The notes beneath the pieces are model-generated. The model saw only the letters and a list, made by a program, of their open reading frames with translations, had not been told where the DNA came from and made no database searches. Below are positions 1 through 8,024 of a DNA stretch of 64,000 nucleotides, one piece after another; positions within the stretch are counted from its first letter, which is position 1; each line of letters starts with the position of its first letter. Where the stretch lies: the NCBI RefSeq assembly GCF_019186805.1, contig NZ_CP066783.1, forward strand, positions 3,423,501-3,487,500, written 5' to 3'. Made by a program: the position numbers and the translations under genes. The stretch comes from Comamonas fluminis (GTDB lineage: Bacteria; Pseudomonadota; Gammaproteobacteria; Burkholderiales; Burkholderiaceae_C).

Positions 1-1161
1 GGTCAGCTCATGGGCAAAGCCGGGCATGACGGAATCTGCGCCATGGCGCTCAATACCGTGCAGCAGCACCTGCACCAGATTGTTGCTGTTGGCGTGCCCC
101 AGTGATGTGTTGTTGAACAGCGAAGGCAGGCCGCCCCCTTCTGTACCCTGGCCCTGTGCCTGGTGGCAGGCAGCGCAGTAGCCGTCATAGATCTGCGCAC
201 CGGTCATGGCGTTGTAGTCCTTGGGCAGATCGACTCCGCGCACGCTGTCCAGGGCATCGGTCTGCTTGCCAAAGCTGGCTGCCGACTGCTTGAGGCTGCC
301 GTCATCCACCGCTGGCAAGGATTTCACATACACCGCAATGGCTTTCAAGTCCTCAGCACTCAGGTGCTTCAGGCTGTGGTCCACCGCTTCGGCCATAGGG
401 CCTGCCGCTGGGCCTTTGCCAGGCACGGGCTTGCCGCTCATATAGGCCACCAGCTCTTCCTCGGTCCAGCTGCCAATGCCGCTGCTGGCGTGCGATGTGA
501 TGTTGGGGGCATACCAGCCGCCTAGGTCAGCACCGCCCAGGCTGCGCTTGGCATCTTCCGCCATCAAGGCTGTGCGGGGCGTATGGCAGGTGGTGCAGTG
601 GGCCAGACCTTGCGCCAGATAGGCGCCGCGGTTCCATTCAGGGGGCTGCGAAGCATCGGCCTTGTAAGGCGTAGCGTCGTGGAACATGGCGTTCCACACA
701 CTCAAGGACGCGCGGATATTGAACGGGAATGGCAAATCCGTCTGCTTGGCCGGTGCGTCATCCACCGCCTGCACGCCTTGCATGAAGTAGGCATACATGG
801 CGGCAATGTCCTCGTCCGTCGTCTTGGCATACGCGGTGTAGGGCATGGCGGGGTACAGGTTCGCACCGTCAGCGCGTTTACCGTGGCGCAATGCATCCGT
901 GAACTGCTGCAGCGTGTAGTTGCCAATGCCGTGCGTCTTGGAAGGCGTGATGTTGGTCGAGTAAATCGAGCCCAGTGGGCTGGCTAGCGCCAGGCCACCG
1001 GCCATGGACTTGCCGCCCGGCGCAGTGTGGCAAGCCACGCAGTCGCCCGCAGTGGCCAGATAACGGCCTCGCTCCACCTCAGCGTTGTCAGCCGCGAAGG
1101 CGGGGGCAGCAGCCAGCACCGTGGCAGCCAGCCAGGAGAATTTCATCAATGTCTTGTTCAT
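1..1161 (-). CDS. triheme cytochrome c subunit of a periplasmic dehydrogenase (C-terminus outside window)
   Basis: The reading frame is open from the ATG at 1161 to the window edge (387 codons), so the C-terminus is missing. It starts with a Sec signal peptide ending near AFA-AD. Three c-type heme sites are visible: CVACH (residues 41-45), CTTCH (189-193) and CAACH (329-333). This is the usual layout of the cytochrome subunit of membrane-bound sorbitol, gluconate or alcohol dehydrogenases, which passes electrons from the flavoprotein to quinone. An AGGAGAA ribosome site precedes the start. It is the last gene of a three-gene operon, 18 bp after the GMC flavoprotein gene. It shares short motifs (HGIGN, LYPAMPY, FPFNIR) with the cytochrome at 19692-20981. 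The substrate cannot be read from the sequence. Confidence 0.9.
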   Translation of the reverse strand, partial: MNKTLMKFSWLAATVLAAAPAFAADNAEVERGRYLATAGDCVACHTAPGGKSMAGGLALASPLGSIYSTNITPSKTHGIGNYTLQQFTDALRHGKRADGANLYPAMPYTAYAKTTDEDIAAMYAYFMQGVQAVDDAPAKQTDLPFPFNIRASLSVWNAMFHDATPYKADASQPPEWNRGAYLAQGLAHCTTCHTPRTALMAEDAKRSLGGADLGGWYAPNITSHASSGIGSWTEEELVAYMSGKPVPGKGPAAGPMAEAVDHSLKHLSAEDLKAIAVYVKSLPAVDDGSLKQSAASFGKQTDALDSVRGVDLPKDYNAMTGAQIYDGYCAACHQAQGQGTEGGGLPSLFNNTSLGHANSNNLVQVLLHGIERHGADSVMPGFAHELT

Positions 1162-1179
1162 GGTGTGTGTTCTCCTGCC

Positions 1180-2856
1180 TCAGGCCTTGGGTTGCCAGTC
1201 AGGCACCAGAGGTTTCCACGTCGCTTGCGTGTTGCTGCGCGGCAGCATGGCCGGGCCACCGTTTTCGGCAATGATGTGCGCCGCTGTACGCATGGCTACG
1301 GCCAGTGCATTCACAGTCGAATTGCAGGTGGACGAGGTGGGCAGCAGGCCCGTAGAGGCCATGTACAGGTTCTCGTGATCCCAGGCGCGGCCGAACTGGT
1401 CAACCACGCATTCCTTGGGGTCCTTGCCCATGCTCAGGGTGCCGCAGATGTGCTGGTTGTTGCTGTAAGCGCCGTCTTTGCTGTAGCGCAGATTGGTTCC
1501 CCCCATCAGCTCGGCGATCTTGGCAAAGTCCTTCTGGGCACGCTTGTGACCCTTGAAGGTGTATTCGTCAATCTGATAGTGCACACGGGGCTTGGGGATG
1601 CCCATGCTGTCTTTTTCATCCGCCAGATCCACGCGGTTTTCCGGGTTGGGCAAAACTTCCAGCACCGTTTTCATGCTCATCTCGCGGGCCGAGATGTGGC
1701 GAAGCTTTTCTTCAAACTCCTTGCCATATACCCCTTCCTTAATGAGCGCACTGGTGGCGCCATCAACACGCGACATATTCGTGAAGTCAATGCGGTAGGG
1801 AGAGTGCTCCGAGCGGAACGCGCCATCACGCATGGCATTGATGGAGCTGGGGCTTTGCGGGCCACGGCCCAACCACACGTCCTCGTCTGCATCAAAAGCA
1901 AGCGAGGTGCTGGGGTGGTCCATCAGGTGGCGGCCCACCTGGTCATGCTCGTTGGCCAGACCATTCTTGAACTTGTCGCTCTTGGACAGCAGCAGCAAAC
2001 GTGGTGACTCGATGCCGTTGGAGGCCACGATAAAAGTCTTGCCGGTGACGCGGTGCACGTTCTTGTCCACGTCGTAATAGTTGGCAGCCACGATGCGGCC
2101 TTTTTTGTCATGCTCCAGCTGGAAAACGTTGGCATGGATTTGCAGCTTGACACCCACGGCCAGCGCCTGCTTGACGGCAATACCGCCGTGGTACTGCGCA
2201 TCAATGGGGCAGACGGGCTGGCAGTTGTTGGCACCGCAGCAAGGCGGGCGACCATCAAAACTGCGGCTGTTGCGGGCCACCGTGTTGCTGACCACATTGA
2301 AGCTGCCTTTGAGGCGATCCGTCAGGCGCTGCATGGCGTAAGGCACGGCCACTTCCCCCATAGGGAAAGGCTTGCTGCGGGGCGAGCCGGTTTCGGTCGA
2401 GCCACCCACACCCATGATTTCTTCGACTTCCTGGTAGTAGGGCTCCAGATCGTCATAGTCAAACGGCCAGTCCTTGCCCACGCCATACAGGCTGTGGATG
2501 CGAAAGTCGTTGGGCACATTGCGCCAGGCCTGTGCGGCCCAGTGCCAGCTGGTGCCGCCCACCTGGCGGATGTACTCGGCCTTGTAAGGCTCAGGACCTG
2601 CCTGCACCAGATAACCGTTGTCCTCTGGTCGATAGATAGGGTGTGGCGCTGTAGGAATGGATGGATACGGCGCCATCAGGTCGCCTCGGCGTGAGGCGTT
2701 GTGAAAACGTGCGACGAAAACGCCGCGATCCGAGGGGCCGCCTGCTTCGAGCATCAACACCGATGCCCCCGAGCGAGCCAGCTTCGCGCCCATCATGGAG
2801 CCGATGATGCCGGCGCCGATGATGACGAAGTCTGCAGAGAGATTGGAATCAGCCAT
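1180..2856 (-). CDS. GMC-family FAD dehydrogenase, large subunit (sorbitol/gluconate dehydrogenase type)
   Basis: This 558-residue protein has an N-terminal FAD-binding Rossmann motif (VIIGAGIIGS, about residues 11-20) followed by an acidic residue pattern (LMLEAG) typical of the ADP-ribose site. A GMC C-terminal region follows, with NNQHICGTLSMG and the STCNSTVNALAVAMR segment near the end. Length and context match the catalytic flavoprotein of membrane-bound sorbitol or gluconate 2-dehydrogenases. There is no signal peptide of its own; in the family it is exported with the Tat-signal-bearing small subunit, which is encoded immediately upstream here. Electrons would go to the downstream triheme cytochrome. 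The substrate is probably a sugar, polyol or sugar acid, but this is inferred from the family only. Confidence 0.9.
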   Translation of the reverse strand: MADSNLSADFVIIGAGIIGSMMGAKLARSGASVLMLEAGGPSDRGVFVARFHNASRRGDLMAPYPSIPTAPHPIYRPEDNGYLVQAGPEPYKAEYIRQVGGTSWHWAAQAWRNVPNDFRIHSLYGVGKDWPFDYDDLEPYYQEVEEIMGVGGSTETGSPRSKPFPMGEVAVPYAMQRLTDRLKGSFNVVSNTVARNSRSFDGRPPCCGANNCQPVCPIDAQYHGGIAVKQALAVGVKLQIHANVFQLEHDKKGRIVAANYYDVDKNVHRVTGKTFIVASNGIESPRLLLLSKSDKFKNGLANEHDQVGRHLMDHPSTSLAFDADEDVWLGRGPQSPSSINAMRDGAFRSEHSPYRIDFTNMSRVDGATSALIKEGVYGKEFEEKLRHISAREMSMKTVLEVLPNPENRVDLADEKDSMGIPKPRVHYQIDEYTFKGHKRAQKDFAKIAELMGGTNLRYSKDGAYSNNQHICGTLSMGKDPKECVVDQFGRAWDHENLYMASTGLLPTSSTCNSTVNALAVAMRTAAHIIAENGGPAMLPRSNTQATWKPLVPDWQPKA

Positions 2857-2892
2857 GGTATTTCTCGTGGATTGTGATGAGTGGGCTGCGCT

Positions 2893-3444
2893 TCAGGCCT
2901 GGGGCAGCTTGACGACTTGCTGCAGCTTGAAAGTCGTGGGGTTGCTGCTCCAGCTGCCATAGACCCCGTAGGCGTAGGACGGCGGGCGCAGCTTGTCGGC
3001 AACTACTTCGGCGTTCAGCGCATGTTCATAGGCCACCACGCGTGTTGCAGTGCCACTGCCCGCAATGCCCTGGTACCAGACCTGCATGACCTGCCCGGGG
3101 ATATCGGCCAGATCGGGCTGCTCGACCTTCAGGCGCTGGTTCAGGTCGGCCAGAGCCACCTGCTGGCTGCCAATCCAGGCCCACAGGGTCTGAAGCTTGT
3201 CGCTGAACTTGCCGTCCAGTTCATTGAGTGCCGCCAGCAGACGCGAGCCTTGTGACAGGGGCAGCTCTGCGCGTTCTGTCAGGTAAAGCGACAGCGCCAT
3301 AAAACTATCGCTGCCCGCAGCAGTGGCTGCCGGGACTGCGGCCCAGCTGCCGGGAATGAGCTGAGCCATGCCAGCCGCCAGTGCGCCACCCAGCAGGTGG
3401 CGACGGCTGAGGCCGAACGTCGGAAATTGAGGAGTAGTGGTCAT
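2893..3444 (-). CDS. small subunit of FAD-dependent sorbitol/gluconate-type dehydrogenase, Tat-exported
   Basis: The 183-residue product begins with a twin-arginine signal (LSRRHLLGG, about residues 12-20) and a hydrophobic stretch. The mature part resembles the FAD-SLDH small-subunit family: an alpha-helical region with LYLTERAELP and a conserved C-terminal YGVYGSWSSNPTTF segment. In such enzymes this subunit carries the flavoprotein across the membrane by the Tat route and stabilises it. The gene is first in the operon, 36 bp upstream of the GMC subunit, in the order small, large, cytochrome. The assignment rests on the Tat motif, size, C-terminal motif and context. Confidence 0.82.
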   Translation of the reverse strand: MTTTPQFPTFGLSRRHLLGGALAAGMAQLIPGSWAAVPAATAAGSDSFMALSLYLTERAELPLSQGSRLLAALNELDGKFSDKLQTLWAWIGSQQVALADLNQRLKVEQPDLADIPGQVMQVWYQGIAGSGTATRVVAYEHALNAEVVADKLRPPSYAYGVYGSWSSNPTTFKLQQVVKLPQA

Positions 3445-3723
3445 AGTAGTACTGGGTCTGAAGATCGGTGCACAACACCTCTATTGGCGGGGCAAAGGCC
3501 TGCGCCAGCCATAGGACGTGGTCATTGGGAGGTCTTCAGCCTCGAACCATTCAGGGGTCGGTGATTGACTACGGCTGCGGCCAGATGGCGCACCGTGCTG
3601 CGGCGTATCTTTGGGAAGCAATACGGGCAGATGGGCCGCACCCTCCAAAGATCAGATGTTTGCACTTGCTCTCAATGTACGTTCTGTAAACATGAGAACC
3701 AATGCACCCACACACAATGATTT

Positions 3724-3740
3724 ATTACGGCAGCCGTAAT
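3724..3740. promoter_or_regulatory. 17-bp perfect palindrome, candidate LysR operator
   Basis: ATTACGGC-A-GCCGTAAT is a perfect inverted repeat with 8-bp arms around a single A. It lies 28 bp upstream of the GTG start of the LysR gene and about 280 bp upstream of the divergent dehydrogenase operon. The position and T/A-flanked dyad fit an autoregulatory LysR-type site. The rest of the divergent region (3445-3768) shows no open reading frame with gene-like features. Confidence 0.6.
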
Positions 3741-3768
3741 AATTAAGTCTTTATGGAGGTAAGAACCT

Positions 3769-4695
3769 GTGCTGGATCGCTTGCACACCATGACGGTGTT
3801 TCTGGCCGTCATCGATGAAGGGGGCTTCACTGCTGCGGCACGCCGCCTGTCCATGACCGTGCCCCATGTCACGCGCCACATTGCCGCGCTGGAAGGGCAG
3901 TTGGGCACCCGGTTGCTGCAGCGCACCACGCGCAGCGTGAGCCTGACGCCTGCGGGCGAGCGCTATGCCGCCCGCGTGCGCGACATTCTGGACGCCGTGG
4001 CCATCGCCACCACCGAAGCGCAAAGCGACACCAGCGCCCTGACTGGCGTGCTGCGCATTGTCTCCACACCATCGCTGACGGACGCTCTGATCTCGCCTCT
4101 GGCCGCAGACTTTCGCCTGATGTATCCCGGCATTGCACTGGATGTGCATGTGGACTCCAGCCTGGCCCCCGACATGAACCGCTACGACCTGGGGTTCATG
4201 CAGGTGTTCGAGAATTTCAACGCCAGCATCGTGGCACGCAAGCTGTCCACCTCAGAGGCCATGCTCTATGCTGCGCCCAGTTACCTTCAGCGCCATGGCG
4301 CGCCTCAAACGCCACAGGAGCTGAGCCAGCACCTGTATGTGCTGCGCCGCCGCCAGGGCATGCAGCGCAACAGCATTGCGCTGTGGCACAGCCAGCAGCA
4401 CACGAGCGAGCCCCCGGTTCATGACATCGATGTGAGGGCTGTCATCACCATCAATCAGACCGCCAGCATCTTGCAGATGGTGCTCGATGGCTCCGGCATT
4501 TCAGACTTCACACTGGATTCCGTCCGCCCGTTCCTCAGCGAAGGCCTGCTGCAGCCCGTGCTGCCCGGCTGGATCACGGGCCGCCTGCATGTGCTGATGG
4601 CCCTGCCCAGCCACAAGCACATTCCGCCACGCACCAAGGCTTTCATGGACTTCATGGCGCAGGCGCGTCAGGCAGGCAAGGTGCATCCCTGCTAA
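3769..4695 (+). CDS. LysR-family transcriptional regulator
   Basis: The protein has 308 residues, the normal LysR size. Residues 1-60 form the winged helix-turn-helix: LDRLHTMTVFLAVIDEGGF, AAARRLSMTVPHVTRHIA and LGTRLLQRTTRSVSLTPAG. The remainder is the substrate-binding-like effector domain (VLRIVSTPSLTDALI..., DLGFMQVF...). The GTG start is chosen because GGAGGT lies 8 bp upstream and the helix-turn-helix begins immediately. The gene is divergent from the three-subunit flavin dehydrogenase operon, with a palindrome between them, so it probably controls that operon and itself. The effector is unknown. Confidence 0.92.
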   Translation: MLDRLHTMTVFLAVIDEGGFTAAARRLSMTVPHVTRHIAALEGQLGTRLLQRTTRSVSLTPAGERYAARVRDILDAVAIATTEAQSDTSALTGVLRIVSTPSLTDALISPLAADFRLMYPGIALDVHVDSSLAPDMNRYDLGFMQVFENFNASIVARKLSTSEAMLYAAPSYLQRHGAPQTPQELSQHLYVLRRRQGMQRNSIALWHSQQHTSEPPVHDIDVRAVITINQTASILQMVLDGSGISDFTLDSVRPFLSEGLLQPVLPGWITGRLHVLMALPSHKHIPPRTKAFMDFMAQARQAGKVHPC

Positions 4696-4707
4696 ATCAC
4701 CACATCA

Positions 4708-4797
4708 AAAACAATAGCTTCCAGCGCTTCTTGCATATTGGTTTCATTACTAAAAATCAATGAACCCCTTCAATAATCAGCGCAAGCAGCTATCAAA
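4708..4797. repeat. dispersed intergenic repeat pair (inverted AGCGCTT / AGCGCAAGCAGCTAT arms)
   Basis: A left arm with AATAGCTTCCAGCGCTT and a right arm with AGCGCAAGCAGCTATCAAAT are imperfect inverted copies separated by an AT-rich spacer. The same core recurs in many gaps of this window (7771-7882, 15890-15933, 38467-38546 and others). It sits downstream of the LysR gene and before the shared terminator. Confidence 0.65.
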
Positions 4798-4830
4798 TTG
4801 ACACAGACCCAAACTCTGCCGCAGACATGA

Positions 4831-4864
4831 AAAAAAGGCGAAGTGCCTGCGCACCCCGCCTTTT
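4831..4864. terminator. bidirectional intrinsic terminator between lysR and pmbA
   Basis: AAAAGGCG and CGCCTTTT form the outer stem, with an inner GTGC/GCAC stem. There is an A-run on the left and T's on the right, so it can serve the convergent LysR (+) and pmbA (-) genes. Confidence 0.8.
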
Positions 4865-4891
4865 GCTGCAACCGCTTCAGCCGTCAGCCCA

Positions 4892-6313
4892 TCAGCTGCC
4901 TGCCACCTTCATGCGGTTGATGAGGATGGAGCCCACGGTCTTGGCACCGTAGTTATAGGCGTCTGCGCCAATGGCTTCGATGCCCTTGAACATGTCCTTC
5001 ATATTGCCGGCGATGGTGATTTCATCCACGGGGAAGGCGATCTCGCCGTTCTCCACCCAGAAGCCGCTGGCGCCACGCGAATAGTCGCCGGTCACATAGT
5101 TCACGCCCTGGCCCATCAGCTCGACCACGAACAGACCGGTGCCCAGCTTTTTGAGCATGGCGTCCAGATCGTCGCCCGCCTTGGTACGGCGCGAGCTCAT
5201 CACCAGATTGTGCGAACCACCGGAGTTGCCCGTGGTCTTCATGCCCAGTTTGCGGGCCGAGTAGCTGGAGAGGAAATAGCCTTCCACACGTCCAGCATCC
5301 ACCACCTTGCGGGCCTGCACGCGCACACCTTCTTCGTCAAACGGCGAGCTGCCCTTGCCGCCCAGAATAAAGGGGTCTTCTTCAATGTCGATGTGCTTGG
5401 GGAAGATGGGCTTGCCCAGCGAATCCAGCAGGAAAGTGCTCTTGCGGTACAGCGCACCACCGCTGATGGCCTGCACAAAACCGCCCAGCAGACCGGCAGC
5501 CAGAGGGGATTCAAACAGCACCGGGCATTCCGTCGTCGGAATCTTGCGGCTGCCCAGGCGGCTCAGCGTGCGCTCAGCCGCGTAGCGGCCCACCGCTTCG
5601 GGCGAGGCCAGATCGGCCGCATTGCGCATGGAGCTGTACCAGTAATCGCGCTGCATTTCGCCGTTCTTGCCGGGCAGCTTGGCAATGGGCGCCACCGAAA
5701 GGCTGTGGCGCGAGCTGGCATAGCCGCCACGGAAACCATTGGTATGGGCCGAGAAGAAATGGCTTTGCTGGGCCGAAACGCCCGCACCTTCGCTGTTGCT
5801 CACGCGGCGATGGGTCTTGAAGGCGGCTTCCTCGCAGCGCAGGGCCATTTCGGCAGCGGCTTCGCTGCTGATGTCCCAGGGGTGGAACAGGTCCAGATCA
5901 CGGTGCGTGCCGGGCAGCGCAATGTCTGCACTGTCGGGCAGGCTGGCAAAGGGGTCTTCCGCCGTAAAGCGGGCAATGTCGTAAGCCGCCTGCACGGTTT
6001 GCTGAATGGCGGCTTCGGAGAAGTCGGAAGTGCTGGCATTGCCACGGCGCTGACCCAGATAAACGGTCACGCCCAGCGACTTGTCGCGGTTGCGTTCCAC
6101 CGTCTCCAGCTGGCCTTTGCGCACGCTGACCGACAGGCCGCAGCCTTCGGAAGCCTCGGCTCCTGCATCCGTGGCGCCCAGCTTTTTGGCGTGCTTGAGC
6201 GCCTGATCCACCAGCCCCTCAAAAAAGGACTGGCTGAAGCTGAAACCGGCTTGCGGTGTGGATTGGGCCTTTGCACTAGAAGTGCTTGTATTGCTGGAGC
6301 GAGGTTTTTTCAT
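4892..6313 (-). CDS. pmbA: PmbA/TldE metalloprotease-complex subunit
   Basis: The frame matches the TldD/PmbA family over its whole length. N-terminal helices (EGLVDQALKHAKKLGATDAG) precede the conserved VSVRKGQLETVERNRDKSLGVTVYLGQRRGNAST segment, and the C-terminal half has SRGASGFWVENGEIAFPVDEITIAGNM. TldD and TldE form a heterodimeric zinc protease involved in peptide maturation (microcin B17) and CcdA degradation in E. coli; TldE lacks the zinc ligands. The start at 6313 (MKKPRSS) is preferred over one eight codons upstream, without certainty. The gene is divergent from darP with about 65 bp between starts, a common arrangement in betaproteobacteria. Confidence 0.95.
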   Translation of the reverse strand: MKKPRSSNTSTSSAKAQSTPQAGFSFSQSFFEGLVDQALKHAKKLGATDAGAEASEGCGLSVSVRKGQLETVERNRDKSLGVTVYLGQRRGNASTSDFSEAAIQQTVQAAYDIARFTAEDPFASLPDSADIALPGTHRDLDLFHPWDISSEAAAEMALRCEEAAFKTHRRVSNSEGAGVSAQQSHFFSAHTNGFRGGYASSRHSLSVAPIAKLPGKNGEMQRDYWYSSMRNAADLASPEAVGRYAAERTLSRLGSRKIPTTECPVLFESPLAAGLLGGFVQAISGGALYRKSTFLLDSLGKPIFPKHIDIEEDPFILGGKGSSPFDEEGVRVQARKVVDAGRVEGYFLSSYSARKLGMKTTGNSGGSHNLVMSSRRTKAGDDLDAMLKKLGTGLFVVELMGQGVNYVTGDYSRGASGFWVENGEIAFPVDEITIAGNMKDMFKGIEAIGADAYNYGAKTVGSILINRMKVAGS

Positions 6314-6378
6314 AGCGGCGGATATGATAGCCGCCACTGCAGCGCCCTCTGTGCTGCCACCGATATTGCCCCCTTACC

Positions 6379-7065
6379 ATGTCACGCAAACCAACAAAAG
6401 GCTATTTTGTTCGCGGCAAATTCGTTGCTGAAGGCAGCGAGCTGGACCTCGAACTCAAGGCCGAACTCAAAGGCACTTACGACTCCACCAAGACCGATCT
6501 GAAGCGCGAAAGTGATGCGCTCCAGGATCTGGGCAAGGATTTGCTGACGCTGCGCAGCGAGTTGTTCAAGCGCCTGCAACTGCCAGACACGCTGGTCGAT
6601 GCCCTGCAGGAAGCCAAGCGCATCACCAACTTTGAAGGCAAGCGCCGCCAGTTTCAGTACGTCGGCAAGCTGATGCGCAAGCTGCGCCCGGAACAGGTTG
6701 AAGCCATCAAGCAGGCGCTGGACGAGCAGCGTAACGGCTCGGCCGGCGAAAAAATGTCGCAGCAAGTGACCGAGCAGTGGCGCGACCGCCTGATTGTGGA
6801 AGACGGCGCTCTGGCCATCTGGCTGGACCACTTCCCCGAAACCGATGTGCAGCAACTGCGCTCGCTGATTCGCCAGTCGCGCAAGGATCTGGAAAAAGCC
6901 AAGGAACAAGCCGCGGCCGCCGCAGCGGCTGCTGGCCCCGATGCCGAGCCCAAGGAAGTCAGCAAAGGCCGCGCCTACCGCGACCTGTTCCAGCTGGTGC
7001 GCGAGCAACTGGCGCAGGCTGGCAAGGCCAGCGCTGCCGACGCTGAAGACGACGACGATGAGTGA
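6379..7065 (+). CDS. darP: DarP (YjgA, DUF615) 50S ribosome assembly factor
   Basis: The 228-residue product starts MSRKPTKGYFVRGKFV and has the DUF615 core of mostly charged helices (ESDALQDLGKDLLTL, AKRITNFEGKRRQFQYVGKLMRKL). It ends in an acidic tail (AEDDDDE). In E. coli DarP/YjgA associates with late 50S precursors and supports assembly of the peptidyl transferase centre region. The N-terminus is longer than that of the E. coli protein and has an extra alanine-rich stretch (EQAAAAAAAAGPDAEP). Its stop overlaps the start of mogA by 8 bp, indicating translational coupling. Confidence 0.94.
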   Translation: MSRKPTKGYFVRGKFVAEGSELDLELKAELKGTYDSTKTDLKRESDALQDLGKDLLTLRSELFKRLQLPDTLVDALQEAKRITNFEGKRRQFQYVGKLMRKLRPEQVEAIKQALDEQRNGSAGEKMSQQVTEQWRDRLIVEDGALAIWLDHFPETDVQQLRSLIRQSRKDLEKAKEQAAAAAAAAGPDAEPKEVSKGRAYRDLFQLVREQLAQAGKASAADAEDDDDE

Positions 7066-7663
7066 GCTGGCTGTGCACGATGCCGTGAAGATCGGCATTG
7101 TCTCCATCAGCGACCGCGCCAGCAGCGGCGTTTATGAAGACAAAGGCCTGCCTGCCCTCAAGGAATGGCTGAGCCGCGCGCTGAAAAACGACGTCGAATT
7201 TGAAGCCCGCCTCATTCCCGATGAACAGGCTGGCATCAGCGCCGCGCTGATCGAACTGGTGGATGCAGGCTGCTCGCTGGTGCTGACCACCGGCGGCACC
7301 GGCCCCGCGCTGCGCGATGTAACGCCAGAGGCCACGCTGGCCGTGGCCGACAAGGAAATGCCCGGTTTTGGCGAACAGATGCGCCAGATAAGCCTGACCT
7401 TTGTACCCACGGCCATACTGTCGCGCCAGGTGGCGGTGATTCGCGGCCAGAGCCTCATCATCAATCTGCCCGGCCAGCCCAAGGCGATTGCCGAGACACT
7501 GGAAGGCCTGAAAGACGCAGACGGCCAGCAAAAGGTCAACGGCATTTTTGCCGCCGTGCCCTACTGCATCGACCTGATTGGCGGCCCCTACCTCGAAACC
7601 CATGACGAGGTCTGCAAGGCCTTCCGCCCCAAGAGCGCCATCCGCGCACCGCGCACGGCATAA
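7058..7663 (+). CDS. mogA: molybdopterin adenylyltransferase MogA
   Basis: This 201-residue protein belongs to the MoaB/MogA family: KIGIVSISDRASSGVYEDKGLPAL at the N-terminus, LVLTTGGTGPALRDVTPEAT for nucleotide/molybdopterin binding, and INLPGQPKAI near the end. MogA adenylylates molybdopterin before molybdenum insertion. The ATG at 7058 is chosen because it overlaps the darP stop in ATGAGTGA and the family homology begins there; longer readings run out of frame with darP. Its product would be needed by molybdoenzymes such as the oxidase encoded at 16323-20981. Confidence 0.93.
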   Translation: MSELAVHDAVKIGIVSISDRASSGVYEDKGLPALKEWLSRALKNDVEFEARLIPDEQAGISAALIELVDAGCSLVLTTGGTGPALRDVTPEATLAVADKEMPGFGEQMRQISLTFVPTAILSRQVAVIRGQSLIINLPGQPKAIAETLEGLKDADGQQKVNGIFAAVPYCIDLIGGPYLETHDEVCKAFRPKSAIRAPRTA

Positions 7664-7705
7664 GCCCTGCCATTCAGGGTGCAATCTGCGCCAGCCTCTT
7701 CAGCA

Positions 7706-7729
7706 AAGCAGCCTCAGGGCTGCTTTTTT
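7706..7729 (+). terminator. intrinsic terminator after mogA
   Basis: AAGCAGCC and GGCTGCTT form a perfect 8-bp stem with a short TCAG loop, followed by a run of T's. Confidence 0.85.
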
Positions 7730-7770
7730 CATGGGCCGCTGCGGTGCATCCAGCGGTTGGAGTGCCAGCA

Positions 7771-7882
7771 ATAGCTATCAAAAACAAAGCTGCCAGCACT
7801 TTCTGCATATTCACTCCCCTATGAAATTCATCTGAACCACATATATTTCAAGCGCAAGCCGCTCTCATATTTGATAGCTCAC
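7771..7882. repeat. dispersed intergenic repeat (GATAGCT / AAGCGCAAG elements)
   Basis: Between mogA and the binding-protein gene lie AATAGCTATCAAAA, a degenerate CTGCCAGCACTT, then CAAGCGCAAGCCGCT and TTTGATAGCT at the right edge. This is a copy of the repeat family seen at 4708-4797. The gap 7664-8024 otherwise holds only the terminator and the AGGAG site for the next gene. Confidence 0.6.
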
Positions 7883-8024
7883 TTGGGATTTCCCGCAGGT
7901 GCTTGCCCCAATGCAAGGGCGCAGCACCAGTCCTAGCATGTTTGCTGCTCTGCAGCGATAGCGGCCACCCACCGCCACAAGCTGTGCGCACTCTCCATAT
8001 TCCCAAGAACTTTCAGGAGACTAC

